From Elusimicrobiaceae bacterium (lineage in GTDB: Bacteria; Elusimicrobiota; Elusimicrobia; Elusimicrobiales; Elusimicrobiaceae), in NCBI GenBank assembly GCA_017468055.1, contig JAFUJU010000025.1:1-64000 (forward strand): 64,000 nt of DNA. Direction: 5' to 3'. Below the pieces are notes generated by a model. That model was not told the DNA's origin and made no database searches. It was given only the letters and a program-made list of their open reading frames with translations. The position numbers and the translations under genes are program-made. Positions 1 through 8,531 of this stretch are shown here, piece by piece; positions within the stretch are counted from its first letter, which is position 1; every line of letters begins with the position of its first letter.

Positions 1-36
1 CTTGGCCGGGTAGCCAAACTGTTTTTTCAAGTTCAT
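1..36 (-). CDS. 5' end of an unidentified gene, probably pilin-like
   Basis: Only the first 12 codons lie in the window, running off its left edge; they read MNLKKQFGYPAK. A clear AAGGAG ribosome binding site sits about eight bases before the ATG. The promoter upstream (146-172) is nearly identical to those of the pilin genes at 13.5, 37, 44 and 52 kb, so a pilin with a longer, basic leader peptide is the best guess. The hydrophobic pilin segment that would prove it lies outside the window. The 5' untranslated region is about 110 bases from the -10, longer than the roughly 74 of the pilin genes with this promoter type. Confidence 0.45.
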   Translation of the reverse strand, partial: MNLKKQFGYPAK

Positions 37-145
37 ATTTATTCTCCTTGCGATCCTCATTTATGTTCTACCTTAAATGAGCGTAAAAGGCCACTCAACA
101 GCTTAAAACAACAAAAATGACTTTTTACTTAGGAAACGCAGGAAA

Positions 146-172
146 ATTGTAGCAAAAAAAAAAACGTGTCAA
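146..172 (-). promoter_or_regulatory. Poly-T-spacer promoter of the partial gene at 1-36
   Basis: Read on the minus strand: TTGACA (-35), CG, eleven T, GC, TACAAT (-10). The spacer is 15 bases and the -10 is preceded by TGC (extended -10). It matches the pilin promoters elsewhere in the window, but with one T fewer than the most common form. Similarity to the 14.0 kb locus continues upstream of the -35 for about 100 bases. Confidence 0.75.
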
Positions 173-180
173 GAGGTAGC

Positions 181-300
181 GCCTTTTCCATCGATAAAAG
201 TTTTTCTTTTTTTCATTAGCAAAAAAAGCAAAAAGAAATCAAACAATTAAAAACCTATTAAAAAGAATTTAAATTTGCAATATATTAGTGCATATAAACA
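181..300. other. AT-rich intergenic stretch without a gene
   Basis: Between the promoter of the partial gene and the terminator of the TPR gene I find no coding or RNA gene. The stretch is A/T-rich and its A-runs resemble the region upstream of the 14.0 kb pilin promoter (about 14080-14150), as if both derive from a common intergenic repeat. Confidence 0.5.
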
Positions 301-333
301 ACACAGGAGAAAACTTTACGTTTTCTCCTGTGT
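301..333 (-). terminator. Strong hairpin after the TPR gene
   Basis: Perfect 14-bp stem (301-314 with 320-333) and a 5-base loop, 32 bases past the stop codon of the TPR gene. The T-tract beyond it is weak (TGTTTA), so termination efficiency is uncertain. Confidence 0.65.
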
Positions 334-364
334 ATGCAAATCTAAGAAACCGAAATAATCGTTA

Positions 365-1612
365 TTATTTCTCCAAACGGCTTATGCGGCCCTGCGCCCG
401 CGAAGCATAATGATCCGTCGGATAATTAATAATCAATCTTTTATAAGTAGCTACAGCTTGACTATTTTTACCTTGTTTTTCCAAAGCATATCCCAAATCA
501 TACATCACTTCCGGTGCGGTACGCGTTTGCGGATAAACCAGTAAGATTTTATCCAAAGCGGCTGCTTGTTGGGCCGGATCTTTCAAACGGCGGTTAGCCG
601 TTTCGGCCGCCGCAGTCAAAGCGGAAACATATTTCTCTTCATTGGAAGCAAAAAGTTCAGCTGCCTTTACCTGCGTATCGTAGGCGGCTTGATACTCTTT
701 GTTTTTAATCAGCACATCGGCTTTACCGGTCCAAGCTTCATAAGCGGCAGGCTTAGCCCCTAACTCCGTGATAGCTCTTTGATAATAGGCCAAAGCTGCG
801 CCGTAATCTTTACGATTTTCTTCCATAACAGCCAAATGTTTATACACAATTCCTTTTTCCGCAGAATCAGGATACTGTTTTAAAACTTGGTTATATATGG
901 CAACGGCTGTTTCATAATCTTTTAAATCTCCGCCGTACACATCAGCAGCCATACGTAAGCTGGCGGCTTTATAAGGTGTCTGGGCAAAAAGCTCATTCAC
1001 CTTTTTGTATTCCAAAACAGCTGCATGATAGTTGCCGTTTTGACGGTGCCAATCTCCGTACAATAAGGTCAATTTATCGTTATCTGCATAGTCCGGATTG
1101 GCAACAAAAAATCTTTCAAACAAATCACACACCGGTTCGTAGATCTTGTTCAATTTCCCTTTCACCAAGGTTTCCAAGAGAACAGTTTGCTTTTGTTTTT
1201 CCGTCAAAGCAGAAGTATCCGTCGCTAACAGTTTCAAGGCTTGCGCTTTTTGGGAACGGTCCAACCCTTCCATAGCTTGCTCCACATTAGAAGAAAGCAA
1301 AGTTAAATCCTGCGCAGAAGGATAATAAAAACGCACCTGATACAAAGCCACCAAGGCTTTCGCTTCCTCGCGTGCACGCAGATAATAATCCGCCTGCATC
1401 AGCAAAGCCGTTTTTACTTCAGCATTTCCTTCGTGAGCGGCAATCCACAGCCCGGTATCCCGCGCCAAGGCAGAGGCAAAAGCACGGTCTTCACGGGAGG
1501 AATCCCCCTTCATTAAAGATTGTTTTTGATAAAAGCTCAACGTGGCATCTTCAGCCGCAAATACCGGCAAACATAGGCCACACAGAACAGCGGTAAAAAT
1601 AGTTTTTTTCAT
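365..1612 (-). CDS. Secreted tetratricopeptide-repeat protein
   Basis: A 415-residue protein with a signal peptide (basic MKK, hydrophobic core, likely cleavage after VFAA near residue 20), so it probably acts in the periplasm. The body is alpha-helical with TPR-like repeats, clearest at about 205-300 (A-x-YNQVLKQYPDS, ALAYYQRAI) and at the C-terminus (ALEKQGKNSQAVATYKRLI followed by NYPTDHYASRA), like the TPR ends of YbgF/CpoB and BamD-type adaptors. It starts 9 bases after the yajQ stop and is probably co-transcribed. The partner is unknown; a scaffold in envelope assembly is an inference from fold and location. Confidence 0.75.
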   Translation of the reverse strand: MKKTIFTAVLCGLCLPVFAAEDATLSFYQKQSLMKGDSSREDRAFASALARDTGLWIAAHEGNAEVKTALLMQADYYLRAREEAKALVALYQVRFYYPSAQDLTLLSSNVEQAMEGLDRSQKAQALKLLATDTSALTEKQKQTVLLETLVKGKLNKIYEPVCDLFERFFVANPDYADNDKLTLLYGDWHRQNGNYHAAVLEYKKVNELFAQTPYKAASLRMAADVYGGDLKDYETAVAIYNQVLKQYPDSAEKGIVYKHLAVMEENRKDYGAALAYYQRAITELGAKPAAYEAWTGKADVLIKNKEYQAAYDTQVKAAELFASNEEKYVSALTAAAETANRRLKDPAQQAAALDKILLVYPQTRTAPEVMYDLGYALEKQGKNSQAVATYKRLIINYPTDHYASRAQGRISRLEK

Positions 1613-1620
1613 ACGAACTC

Positions 1621-2115
1621 CTATCTGTAATTGGTAAATTGCAAATCCAAACCAAAATCTTTTTCGCGCAATTTGGCCATGGTAGCCTGCAGTTCGTCCT
1701 TAGATTTAGAAGACACGCGCAATTGATCCCCTTGGATAGAAGCGGCTACTTTGAGTTTGGCATCTTTGATATATTTAGAAATTTCTTTGGCTTTATCAGA
1801 CGGAATACCTTGTTGGATTTTGATGCTCTGCTTGGCATTGCCGCCCAAAGCAGCCTCCACTTTACCTTGGGTTAAGTTTTTAAGTGCCACCCCGCGTTTG
1901 GCTAGACGCGTAAAAAGCACATCGCGCAAAGCGGCTACTTTATATTCGTCGCTGGAGTGGAGCTTTAATTCATTGTCTTTTTCATTGAGTTCAATACTGG
2001 AATTGGTGCCTTTAAAATCGTAGCGGTTGGCAATTTCTTTATCCGCGGCGGTAACAGCCTCGGAAATAACATTTAAATCTACTTTGCTTACTACATCAAA
2101 ACTGTAATCTGCCAT
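1621..2115 (-). CDS. yajQ: YajQ-family nucleotide-binding protein
   Basis: About 164 residues, the usual YajQ length, beginning MADYSFDVVSK, a family hallmark. The chosen ATG has a strong AGGAGG site about six bases upstream; an in-frame ATG 21 bases earlier would add seven unusual residues. YajQ proteins consist of two RNP-like ferredoxin folds; some bind cyclic di-GMP and others have been linked to RNA or nucleotide binding, so the ligand here cannot be assigned. First gene of a likely two-gene unit with the TPR protein. Two GGDEF-type proteins are also encoded in this window. Confidence 0.9.
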   Translation of the reverse strand: MADYSFDVVSKVDLNVISEAVTAADKEIANRYDFKGTNSSIELNEKDNELKLHSSDEYKVAALRDVLFTRLAKRGVALKNLTQGKVEAALGGNAKQSIKIQQGIPSDKAKEISKYIKDAKLKVAASIQGDQLRVSSKSKDELQATMAKLREKDFGLDLQFTNYR

Positions 2116-2267
2116 GTTTTTCCTCCTAAGTCCCAAACGGACGTTTATGTGTTACACATATTATATATTTTTTGTACAATAGGTTTTGTAAGATGATGTA
2201 TGCCGTACCCGCCTTAAATCTGACAAAATTCAGGGAGACAGTAACTCGTTACAGTCGTAAAATGCTT

Positions 2268-3587
2268 ATGAACATGAAACTTCGCCTCATCATCATGAAC
2301 TTCCTCCAGTTTGCCGTCTGGGGTGCTTATTTAACCTCCATGGGTGCTTTCTTAGCAAACGTGGGGCTGGCCCAATACATTGGTTTGTTTTATGCCACAC
2401 AGGGCTTTGTGTCTATCTTCATGCCGGCCATTATCGGTATTTTGGCCGACCGTTGGCTGCCTGCCCAAAAGATGTTGGGCGTGTGCCACTTTTTAGCTGC
2501 TATTTTTATGGCTGGGGCGGCGTACTTTGGCTCTCAAGCTGAGGTGAGCTTCAAAGCCATTTACACCTGCTACACGTTAAGTGTGGCTTTTTATATGCCT
2601 ACGCTCGGCGTGTCCAACTCTGTGGCTTACACCAGCTTGCATAAAGTTAATTTAGACCCGGTTACTGCTTTCCCGCCTATTCGCATTTGGGGAACGATCG
2701 GTTTTATTTGTACGATGCTCGCCTCTAACTTTACGGGTTTCCAAAACACCTTTGCCCAATGGTATCTGTCTGCGGCACTGAGCATTGTATTAGCTATCTA
2801 CAGCTTTACCTTGCCGGATTGTCCGACTGCCAAGGGAGAGAAAAAATCTTTTGCCGAAGCAATGGGCCTCAAGGCTTTTGCCTTGTTTAAAGACAAGAAA
2901 ATGGCTATTTTCTTTATCTTCTCCATTTTGCTCGGAAGCTGCCTGCAAATTACCAACGGCTATGCCAATCCCTTTATCCACAGCTATAACAGCTTGGCCG
3001 GTTTGGCCGGATCTTGGGGGGCCAGCAATGCCAACGCATTGATTTCGCTCTCTCAGATTTCCGAAACATTTTGTATTTTGTTAATTCCGTTCTTCTTAAA
3101 ACGCTACGGCATCAAAAAAGTAATGCTCATCAGTATGTTTGCATGGGTATTACGCTTCGGTTTGTTCGGACTTGGAAATCCGGTCAGCTTTGGCGGAATT
3201 ACCCTGCTCGTCTTATCCATGATTGTGTACGGGGTGGCGTTTGACTTCTTTAACGTATCCGGTTCTTTGTTCGTAGAAAAAGAAACCGACGAATCTATCC
3301 GTTCCAGCGCACAAGGGTTATTCATCTTAATGACTAACGGTGTGGGGGCCACAATCGGCATGTTAGGCGCGCAGGAAATTGTGGATAAATTTGTCAACAA
3401 CACTATCACTGCCTATGTGGAAGTGAACGGACCTTTGGCCGCCGGAGAAGTTTATCCGGTAGATGTATCTCAAGCCATTGCCTCCGGCTGGTCTCACTCT
3501 TGGTTTATCTTCGCCGCGTATGCATTGATAGTGGCTATTGCGTTTGCGTTTATCTTTAAATATAAACACAACCCGCAAGCCAATTAA
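2268..3587 (+). CDS. Nucleoside:H+ symporter (NupG-like MFS)
   Basis: About 439 residues with roughly 12 hydrophobic segments. The N-terminus MNMKLRLIIMNFLQFAVWGAY is typical of the NupG/XapB nucleoside symporter family, and GILADRW is the MFS loop 2-3 motif. It should import purine or pyrimidine nucleosides across the inner membrane. The frame is open back to about 2172 through TTG and ATG codons, but family alignment favours 2268. No ribosome binding site is visible; a GAGACA/17/TAAAAT promoter (2235-2263) ends four bases before the ATG, so the mRNA may be nearly leaderless. Ends at a terminator shared with the convergent pilin. Confidence 0.82.
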   Translation: MNMKLRLIIMNFLQFAVWGAYLTSMGAFLANVGLAQYIGLFYATQGFVSIFMPAIIGILADRWLPAQKMLGVCHFLAAIFMAGAAYFGSQAEVSFKAIYTCYTLSVAFYMPTLGVSNSVAYTSLHKVNLDPVTAFPPIRIWGTIGFICTMLASNFTGFQNTFAQWYLSAALSIVLAIYSFTLPDCPTAKGEKKSFAEAMGLKAFALFKDKKMAIFFIFSILLGSCLQITNGYANPFIHSYNSLAGLAGSWGASNANALISLSQISETFCILLIPFFLKRYGIKKVMLISMFAWVLRFGLFGLGNPVSFGGITLLVLSMIVYGVAFDFFNVSGSLFVEKETDESIRSSAQGLFILMTNGVGATIGMLGAQEIVDKFVNNTITAYVEVNGPLAAGEVYPVDVSQAIASGWSHSWFIFAAYALIVAIAFAFIFKYKHNPQAN

Positions 3588-3602
3588 GTTTTATGAATAC
3601 AA

Positions 3603-3633
3603 AATCCCCCGCCAAACTTGGCGGGGGATTTTT
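3603..3633. terminator. Bidirectional terminator between the nucleoside symporter and pilin
   Basis: A GC-rich stem (AATCCCCCGCCAA with its complement) flanked by A-run and T-run. It serves the rightward transporter and the leftward pilin. Confidence 0.85.
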
Positions 3634-3645
3634 AATAGCTAATGT

Positions 3646-4116
3646 TTAAGGAACTACAAAAGATTTACAAAAACTCTCTCCTTTATCCGTATGTCCCTGA
3701 CATCTTATGCTACTCATTCCGTCTGAGCGGTTCATTTGAATATGATAATCAATCCCGCTATTCGGATAAAAAGTAACCCCTGCCTGACAAGTGCCCGGAT
3801 AAGCCGTATTTAATACCAATCCCGTTTGATAACAAAAATATTTGCCCTGCCTTTGTGTGGCATTGAGAAAACCCGCCGATGCCTCAGCCAAATTGTCTAA
3901 ATCTTCAAACAATCTCCCATCAATAGCACAATCTTGAATAGCATCTGCCAACTCAATCATTTTATAGTTATCCGTAATTTTACGAAATACCGTAAAAACT
4001 TCCGTGGTTTTCGCTTTTTCTACGGATTTAGTATATTGCGGCAAAGCTACTGCAGACAAAATGCCGATAATTAACACAACAACTAATAGTTCTATCAACG
4101 TAAACCCTCTTTTCAT
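3646..4116 (-). CDS. Type IV pilin-like protein (short leader)
   Basis: 156 residues. Prepilin signal MKRG before [17 protein letters not shown], then [16 protein letters not shown]. Cleavage after Gly4 by a PilD-type peptidase would leave Phe1 and the assembly residue Glu5. The globular part has a C-terminal cysteine pattern of the C-x(8)-CKS kind ([16 protein letters not shown]), plus earlier cysteines. It could be a pilus subunit, a minor pilin or a pseudopilin; no assembly genes are nearby. It is a stand-alone gene, and the only complete pilin here whose promoter lacks the poly-T spacer. Confidence 0.88.
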   Translation of the reverse strand: MKRGFTLIELLVVVLIIGILSAVALPQYTKSVEKAKTTEVFTVFRKITDNYKMIELADAIQDCAIDGRLFEDLDNLAEASAGFLNATQRQGKYFCYQTGLVLNTAYPGTCQAGVTFYPNSGIDYHIQMNRSDGMSSIRCQGHTDKGESFCKSFVVP

Positions 4117-4184
4117 TTGTTCTTCTCCTATAGTATTTAAGACATATTAAATAATCTTTAAGACTTGTGTCTGTACGACATAAA

Positions 4185-4213
4185 ATTATAACAAACAGAC
4201 AGCACTCTTTCCA
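4185..4213 (-). promoter_or_regulatory. Pilin promoter without homopolymer spacer, with conserved leader
   Basis: Minus strand: weak TGGAAA, 17-base mixed spacer, perfect TATAAT (4185-4190). The downstream leader (about 4130-4185) aligns without gaps to the leaders of the pilins at 13.5, 37, 44 and 52 kb, so this is the same leader fused to a promoter of a different kind. Confidence 0.6.
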
Positions 4214-4231
4214 ATAAAAAAACCAAAATAA

Positions 4232-4262
4232 CACCGCATAAAACTCTATATTTTATGCGGTG
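4232..4262 (-). terminator. Terminator after the cysteine desulfidase-like gene
   Basis: Perfect 12-bp stem (CACCGCATAAAA with its complement), 7-base loop, followed on the minus strand by a T-rich run. Confidence 0.8.
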
Positions 4263-4301
4263 CAAAAAAGATAAACAATCGTAAAAGCCTTTATTACAAA
4301 A

Positions 4302-5585
4302 CTATTTCATTTTCTCCTGCATAATGCCTACGATCATCGGATCCACGGCCCTCATTCCAACGGTAGAAATATTGCCCAAATTTTGGATCGTTTCTTCTGC
4401 ACTGCGGCCCACAAATCCTTCCACTTCCGTAATGCCATAGTCATTAATACCCATAAACGCACTGCGGATAGCCGCATCGGCAGAGCTAACCACCTTAAGT
4501 GCACAACCGCTTTTGGCTCCGTCACACAGCATACCGCCGATATCGCTGATGATATTATTGATCGCCAAAGTCATTGCCGGCACATTACCACCGCGCTGTT
4601 GATACACAATGGCCGCCGTAGCCCCCACTCCCGCGGCAATGGCACAACCGCATATAGGGGCCAATTCTCCCGTAAAAACTTTTACATATCCGTTTAATAA
4701 ATGGGAAAGCGCAATACTGCGCAAAATTTTCTCCTCCGACACATCCATTTCTTTACCCACTTTCCACGGCACTAAAATAGTCACCACCCCTTGATTGCCG
4801 GATTCCCCGCTACTCATAACCGGTACGGCTTGCCCATCCATACGGGCATCGGCAGCGCAGGCAGTTAAGATTTTAGTGGAAGTAATCAAATCCATGTGCA
4901 ACAGTTTTTTGCGCACCAGTTCTTTGATATAAAAGCCTACCTTCTGCAAAGCTTGCCCCATTTCAGCCGCTTTTAAATTCATTTCCACGCCTTTTTTGAT
5001 ATAGGTCAAATCTTCGCCATCGGCATTGTCGGCCCACGTTATTAAATCTGCCAAAGTGGCTTTTTTCAAGGCTTCTTTGAAAGCATGACAATCCGTCTTT
5101 TCTTCATGGATTTTACTATCTTTTAAAACTGTCTGGTTTTTGGACAAATAAGTTACATTTGTATGGCTGCCCGAAATCACACATATTGTTTTGTTCCCAT
5201 TTTTATCTTGTAGGGTCGCTTCAATATAAAATCCTTGCTGTTCAGGAGCCACTTCTAAACATACCTTTTTCTGCGCCACCAATTCTTTGGCCCGTTGCAA
5301 CAGTTCGGCGTCTGCTCCGGAAAGAATTTCCATTTGCAAATCAGGTTTTGCAATCAACATACCCATCGCCGCGGCCAACAAATTGCCTTTTTCTCCGTCC
5401 GTATTGGGGATACGCACCCCACAACCGTTTTTATAAGTCCCCGGATCTAAACGAAAATGTCCCTGCACCGCTGTTTCTTCTAGTTCTGCCGCCGCATAAG
5501 CGGCACACAAAGCCACAGATACCGGCTCCGTACAGCCCATGGCCGGATAAACTTGATGTTTTAATACTTCCTTTAATATGTTCAT
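4302..5585 (-). CDS. UPF0597 / L-cysteine desulfidase-like protein
   Basis: 427 residues. Resembles the UPF0597 (YhaM/CyuA) family, related to the alpha chain of iron-sulfur L-serine dehydratases and to archaeal L-cysteine desulfidase. The N-terminal PAMGCTEPVSVALCAAYAA carries the conserved Cys, and later cysteines in APICGCAIAAGVGAT and GGMLCDGAKSGCALKV fit [4Fe-4S] ligation. The expected reaction is breakdown of L-cysteine (or L-serine) to pyruvate, with ammonia and, for cysteine, sulfide; the substrate is not settled by sequence. The start overlaps the radC stop by four bases, so the two genes form an operon. Confidence 0.8.
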   Translation of the reverse strand: MNILKEVLKHQVYPAMGCTEPVSVALCAAYAAAELEETAVQGHFRLDPGTYKNGCGVRIPNTDGEKGNLLAAAMGMLIAKPDLQMEILSGADAELLQRAKELVAQKKVCLEVAPEQQGFYIEATLQDKNGNKTICVISGSHTNVTYLSKNQTVLKDSKIHEEKTDCHAFKEALKKATLADLITWADNADGEDLTYIKKGVEMNLKAAEMGQALQKVGFYIKELVRKKLLHMDLITSTKILTACAADARMDGQAVPVMSSGESGNQGVVTILVPWKVGKEMDVSEEKILRSIALSHLLNGYVKVFTGELAPICGCAIAAGVGATAAIVYQQRGGNVPAMTLAINNIISDIGGMLCDGAKSGCALKVVSSADAAIRSAFMGINDYGITEVEGFVGRSAEETIQNLGNISTVGMRAVDPMIVGIMQEKMK

Positions 5586-6271
5586 GCGATTTTCCCGTTT
5601 GATTTTAAACTATAATGTGCGCCTTTTCCCACAATAATATGATCGTGTACGGCTATGCCCAAAAGCGCGGCTGAACGAATAATTTCTTTTGTCAAAACAA
5701 TATCTTCTATGGAAGGAGTCGGATCTCCCGAAGGGTGATTATGTACCAAAATCACAGCAGCCGCCTTTGCGGCCAAAGCACATTCCACCACCTTACGCGG
5801 AGAGACACTTACGCGGTCCAAACTTCCGCTGGCAATAATCTCCGTTTTAATGACCGTATTTCTAATGGACAGGTAAATCAGTTCCACGCACTCTTCGCTG
5901 TTACCGGCCAAAGAGGCCTTACAATATTCTATCACTTGCTCCGGCGTACGAATCGTAATTTTTTCTTTCACTTCATCTAAAGAGTATTTTTTAAACACAG
6001 AGCGAATAAGTTTTAAGTATAAAGCACTTTGCCTTCCTATTCCTTTCACGGCACATAACTCTTCTACGGACGCATCTAATACCGCAGACAAACTGCCAAA
6101 ACGTTTCAGTAAGGCCCATGCCAAGGGTTTAGTATCTTTGCGGGATATACAATAGGTAAGCAAAAGCTCCAACGTTTCATGATCCAAAAAAGAGTCTAAT
6201 CCGGCAGAGGCAAACTTCTCGCGGATTCTTTCCCTATGTCCCAAATAAGAAGGCTTTGATTTTAAAGACAT
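5582..6271 (-). CDS. radC: RadC-family JAB/MPN protein
   Basis: 229 residues. N-terminal UPF0758 region with a helix-hairpin-helix (CAVKGIGRQSALYLKL) and a C-terminal MPN domain with the JAMM zinc signature HNHPSGDPTPS, followed by the usual AVHDHIIVG. Despite its name the family has no proven repair role; it may be a metalloprotease or DNA-associated enzyme. No Shine-Dalgarno sequence precedes the ATG, and TATAAT (6278-6283) ends six bases upstream, so a leaderless transcript is likely. Transcribed divergently from lpdA. Confidence 0.9.
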   Translation of the reverse strand: MSLKSKPSYLGHRERIREKFASAGLDSFLDHETLELLLTYCISRKDTKPLAWALLKRFGSLSAVLDASVEELCAVKGIGRQSALYLKLIRSVFKKYSLDEVKEKITIRTPEQVIEYCKASLAGNSEECVELIYLSIRNTVIKTEIIASGSLDRVSVSPRKVVECALAAKAAAVILVHNHPSGDPTPSIEDIVLTKEIIRSAALLGIAVHDHIIVGKGAHYSLKSNGKIA

Positions 6272-6354
6272 AATTTAATTATATGTTTTTTCTGGCATTT
6301 TTTAATGCTAGAATACAAGAAAGTTTCTTTTTGGGTGTTCACGGGAGAGAAAAA

Positions 6355-7728
6355 ATGTCTATAAAATTAGTCGTCATCGGGGCCGGCCCTGCCGGATATC
6401 CGGCCGCATTAACCGCCGCCAAATTGGGGGCTGAAGTAACCGTTATTGAAAAAGCACATGCCGGAGGGGTATGTTTGCACAGCGGGTGTATTCCTTCCAA
6501 ATCTTTGTTAGATGCCGCACATAGGTTTGACGTGATTAAAAATATCTCTTCTTTGTGTGATGAGCCGGCTTCTGCCAGCGCCCAAACCCTTTTACAACAA
6601 ATCTCTTGGCCCAAAATCCAATCCCGCCAACAGGCAGTTACCCAAAAATTAACTTTGGGAATTACCGGCTTATTCCGTCAGGCAAAAGTGAATGTGGTAA
6701 GCGGCATCGCTTCTTTTAAAGATAAAAACACTCTTCTTGTCAAAACCGGACAGGAAGAGCTAGAAATTCCCTTTGACTATGCCATTGTATGCAGCGGAAG
6801 TACCGCTTTCGTGCCGCCCCCGTTTGATAAAATCAGAGAGCATATTTATGACAACAGCAATATTTTTACCCTGCCTAAATTACCCAAAACTTTAACCATT
6901 GTAGGCGGGGGTGTTATCGGTTGTGAGTTTGCTACGCTGATGTCCTCTTTGGGGGTTAAAGTGTCTGTCATAGAAATGCAACCGCGCCTTTTACCCACGT
7001 TGGATGAAAGTTTAAGCCGGGTCATTCAGCCCAATCTGCAAAAACGCGGCGTTACATTGCTCTTAGGTAAAAAAGCAGTAGATGCCCGTGTAGAAAACAA
7101 TCAGAAAATTTTAACTTTAGATGATGGTAGTGAAGTGATGTCTGATGAAGTGTTGGCCGCTATTGGCCGGAGTTGTGATTTGAGCGAATTGAAAGCGGAA
7201 AATGCCGGACTCTCTTGGGATAGAAAGGGTCTGAAAAACGTAAATCCGCACACTTTGCAAGTGACCGAAAATATTTACGCAGCAGGCGACGTAACCGGTC
7301 TGTCTCTTTTGGCTCATGCAGCCACCCGCCAAGGCATCACTGCCGCCAGTAATATTTGCGGAAAAACATCCGTCTATCATAATGAACTGGTTCCCAATGC
7401 CGTTTATACCTCACCGGAGTTAGCCAGTGTAGGCCTAAGCAAACAGCAAGCCTTAACGCAGGGAATAGAAACAAAAACTTATAAATACTTTATGCTTGCT
7501 AACGGCCGTGCTTTAACCATGGACGCGGCGGAAGGTTTTGTAGAAATTGTCGCCGATAAAAATTCAGACAAAATTTTAGGGGCCGTCATGGCCGCACCAA
7601 ATGCCTCGGAAATTATCAGCACGGTGACGGTTGCCTTAGAGGCGGACCTGACGGTGGAACAGCTGAAAAAGGTTATTTTCCCCCATCCGACGGTATGTGA
7701 ATCTATCGGAGATGCTTTAGCCAAATGA
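6355..7728 (+). CDS. lpdA: Dihydrolipoyl dehydrogenase (E3)
   Basis: About 457 residues. FAD-binding VVIGAGPAG at the N-terminus, redox-active pair in GGVCLHSGCIPSK, NAD-binding IVGGGVIGCEFA, second FAD motif AAGDVTG and C-terminal IFPHPTVCESI, where lipoamide dehydrogenases usually have HAHPT. The start follows GGGAGAG; the longer frame would add 24 residues with no family counterpart. It should reoxidise dihydrolipoamide with NAD+. No E1/E2 genes are adjacent, but buk and ptb follow closely, a grouping like the bkd operon of Bacillus. An extended -10 (TGCTAGAAT) lies near 6305-6313. Confidence 0.92.
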   Translation: MSIKLVVIGAGPAGYPAALTAAKLGAEVTVIEKAHAGGVCLHSGCIPSKSLLDAAHRFDVIKNISSLCDEPASASAQTLLQQISWPKIQSRQQAVTQKLTLGITGLFRQAKVNVVSGIASFKDKNTLLVKTGQEELEIPFDYAIVCSGSTAFVPPPFDKIREHIYDNSNIFTLPKLPKTLTIVGGGVIGCEFATLMSSLGVKVSVIEMQPRLLPTLDESLSRVIQPNLQKRGVTLLLGKKAVDARVENNQKILTLDDGSEVMSDEVLAAIGRSCDLSELKAENAGLSWDRKGLKNVNPHTLQVTENIYAAGDVTGLSLLAHAATRQGITAASNICGKTSVYHNELVPNAVYTSPELASVGLSKQQALTQGIETKTYKYFMLANGRALTMDAAEGFVEIVADKNSDKILGAVMAAPNASEIISTVTVALEADLTVEQLKKVIFPHPTVCESIGDALAK

Positions 7729-8435
7729 AAAAATCTTTTGTAATTGTTTTGGTCCGCCCCAGAGATCCCAACAACATCGGTGCCGCTGCCAGAGCCATGG
7801 CCAATTTCGGGTTGAGTGAACTGCGCGTAGTGGAGCCTTATTTGCCCACGTGGCAAATAGCCGTCAGTGCCGTCGGAGCACAAGATATTTTGCAAAATGC
7901 CCGACTTTTTTCTTCTTTGCCGCAAGCATTGGAAGATTGCCATTTAAGCATTGCCACCACTGCTCTTAAAAACCGCCAACTTAATGAGCAAATTGTAGCC
8001 TTACCGCAACTGCCCTCTTGGCTCAGTCAGCAAAATGCCGACAAAATAGCCTTGGTTTTTGGTAATGAAAAAACAGGGCTTTCTAACGAAGATATTGAGC
8101 TTTGCACCGCTGCCATGCATATTCCCACTACAGCCAAACAGCCTTCTGTTAATCTGGCCCAAGCCGTTATTTTGACTTGTTATGAGTTAGCGCGCGCCGG
8201 CTGTGACCAAAGCCCCAAGGGGCCCAAACTTCCCACTTTCCAGCAAACGGAATTAGTCATCGCTTCTTTAGAGCGTTTAATGACGGCAGCCCAATTTAAA
8301 CAAGATTTTTCCGCCAAACAACGTCAAAATTTGGCTCGCACCTTGTTCCACAAAACCCGTTTATCCGGCAATGATCTCTTTTTTATCAAAAAACTATCGG
8401 ATCAGTTGTCCGTCCTTTTAGAAAAAAAACGGTAA
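7725..8435 (+). CDS. trmJ: tRNA (cytidine/uridine-2'-O)-methyltransferase, TrmJ-like
   Basis: 236 residues of the SPOUT superfamily. Motif 1 VLVRPRDPNNIGAAARAMANFG, motif 2 ALVFGNEKTGLSNEDI and motif 3 IPTTAKQPSVNLAQAV form the knotted SAM site. The C-terminal helical extension is typical of TrmJ, which methylates ribose 32 of several tRNAs; other TrmH-type targets cannot be excluded. The start overlaps the lpdA stop by four bases. Confidence 0.85.
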   Translation: MKKSFVIVLVRPRDPNNIGAAARAMANFGLSELRVVEPYLPTWQIAVSAVGAQDILQNARLFSSLPQALEDCHLSIATTALKNRQLNEQIVALPQLPSWLSQQNADKIALVFGNEKTGLSNEDIELCTAAMHIPTTAKQPSVNLAQAVILTCYELARAGCDQSPKGPKLPTFQQTELVIASLERLMTAAQFKQDFSAKQRQNLARTLFHKTRLSGNDLFFIKKLSDQLSVLLEKKR

Positions 8436-8531
8436 ACTTTTTGCTAGAATAGGGGAAGATTCCACGTGCCTTCTTCTGTCAGCAAGGCACATAAAATGTT
8501 AGAATATACGCGTAGTCTAAGCGGAGAATTT

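Noticed and set aside
4028-4234. Open frame covering the pilin 5' end and promoter on the minus strand
   Set aside because: It runs in a different frame through the pilin leader, which explains the open frame; no ribosome binding site fits.
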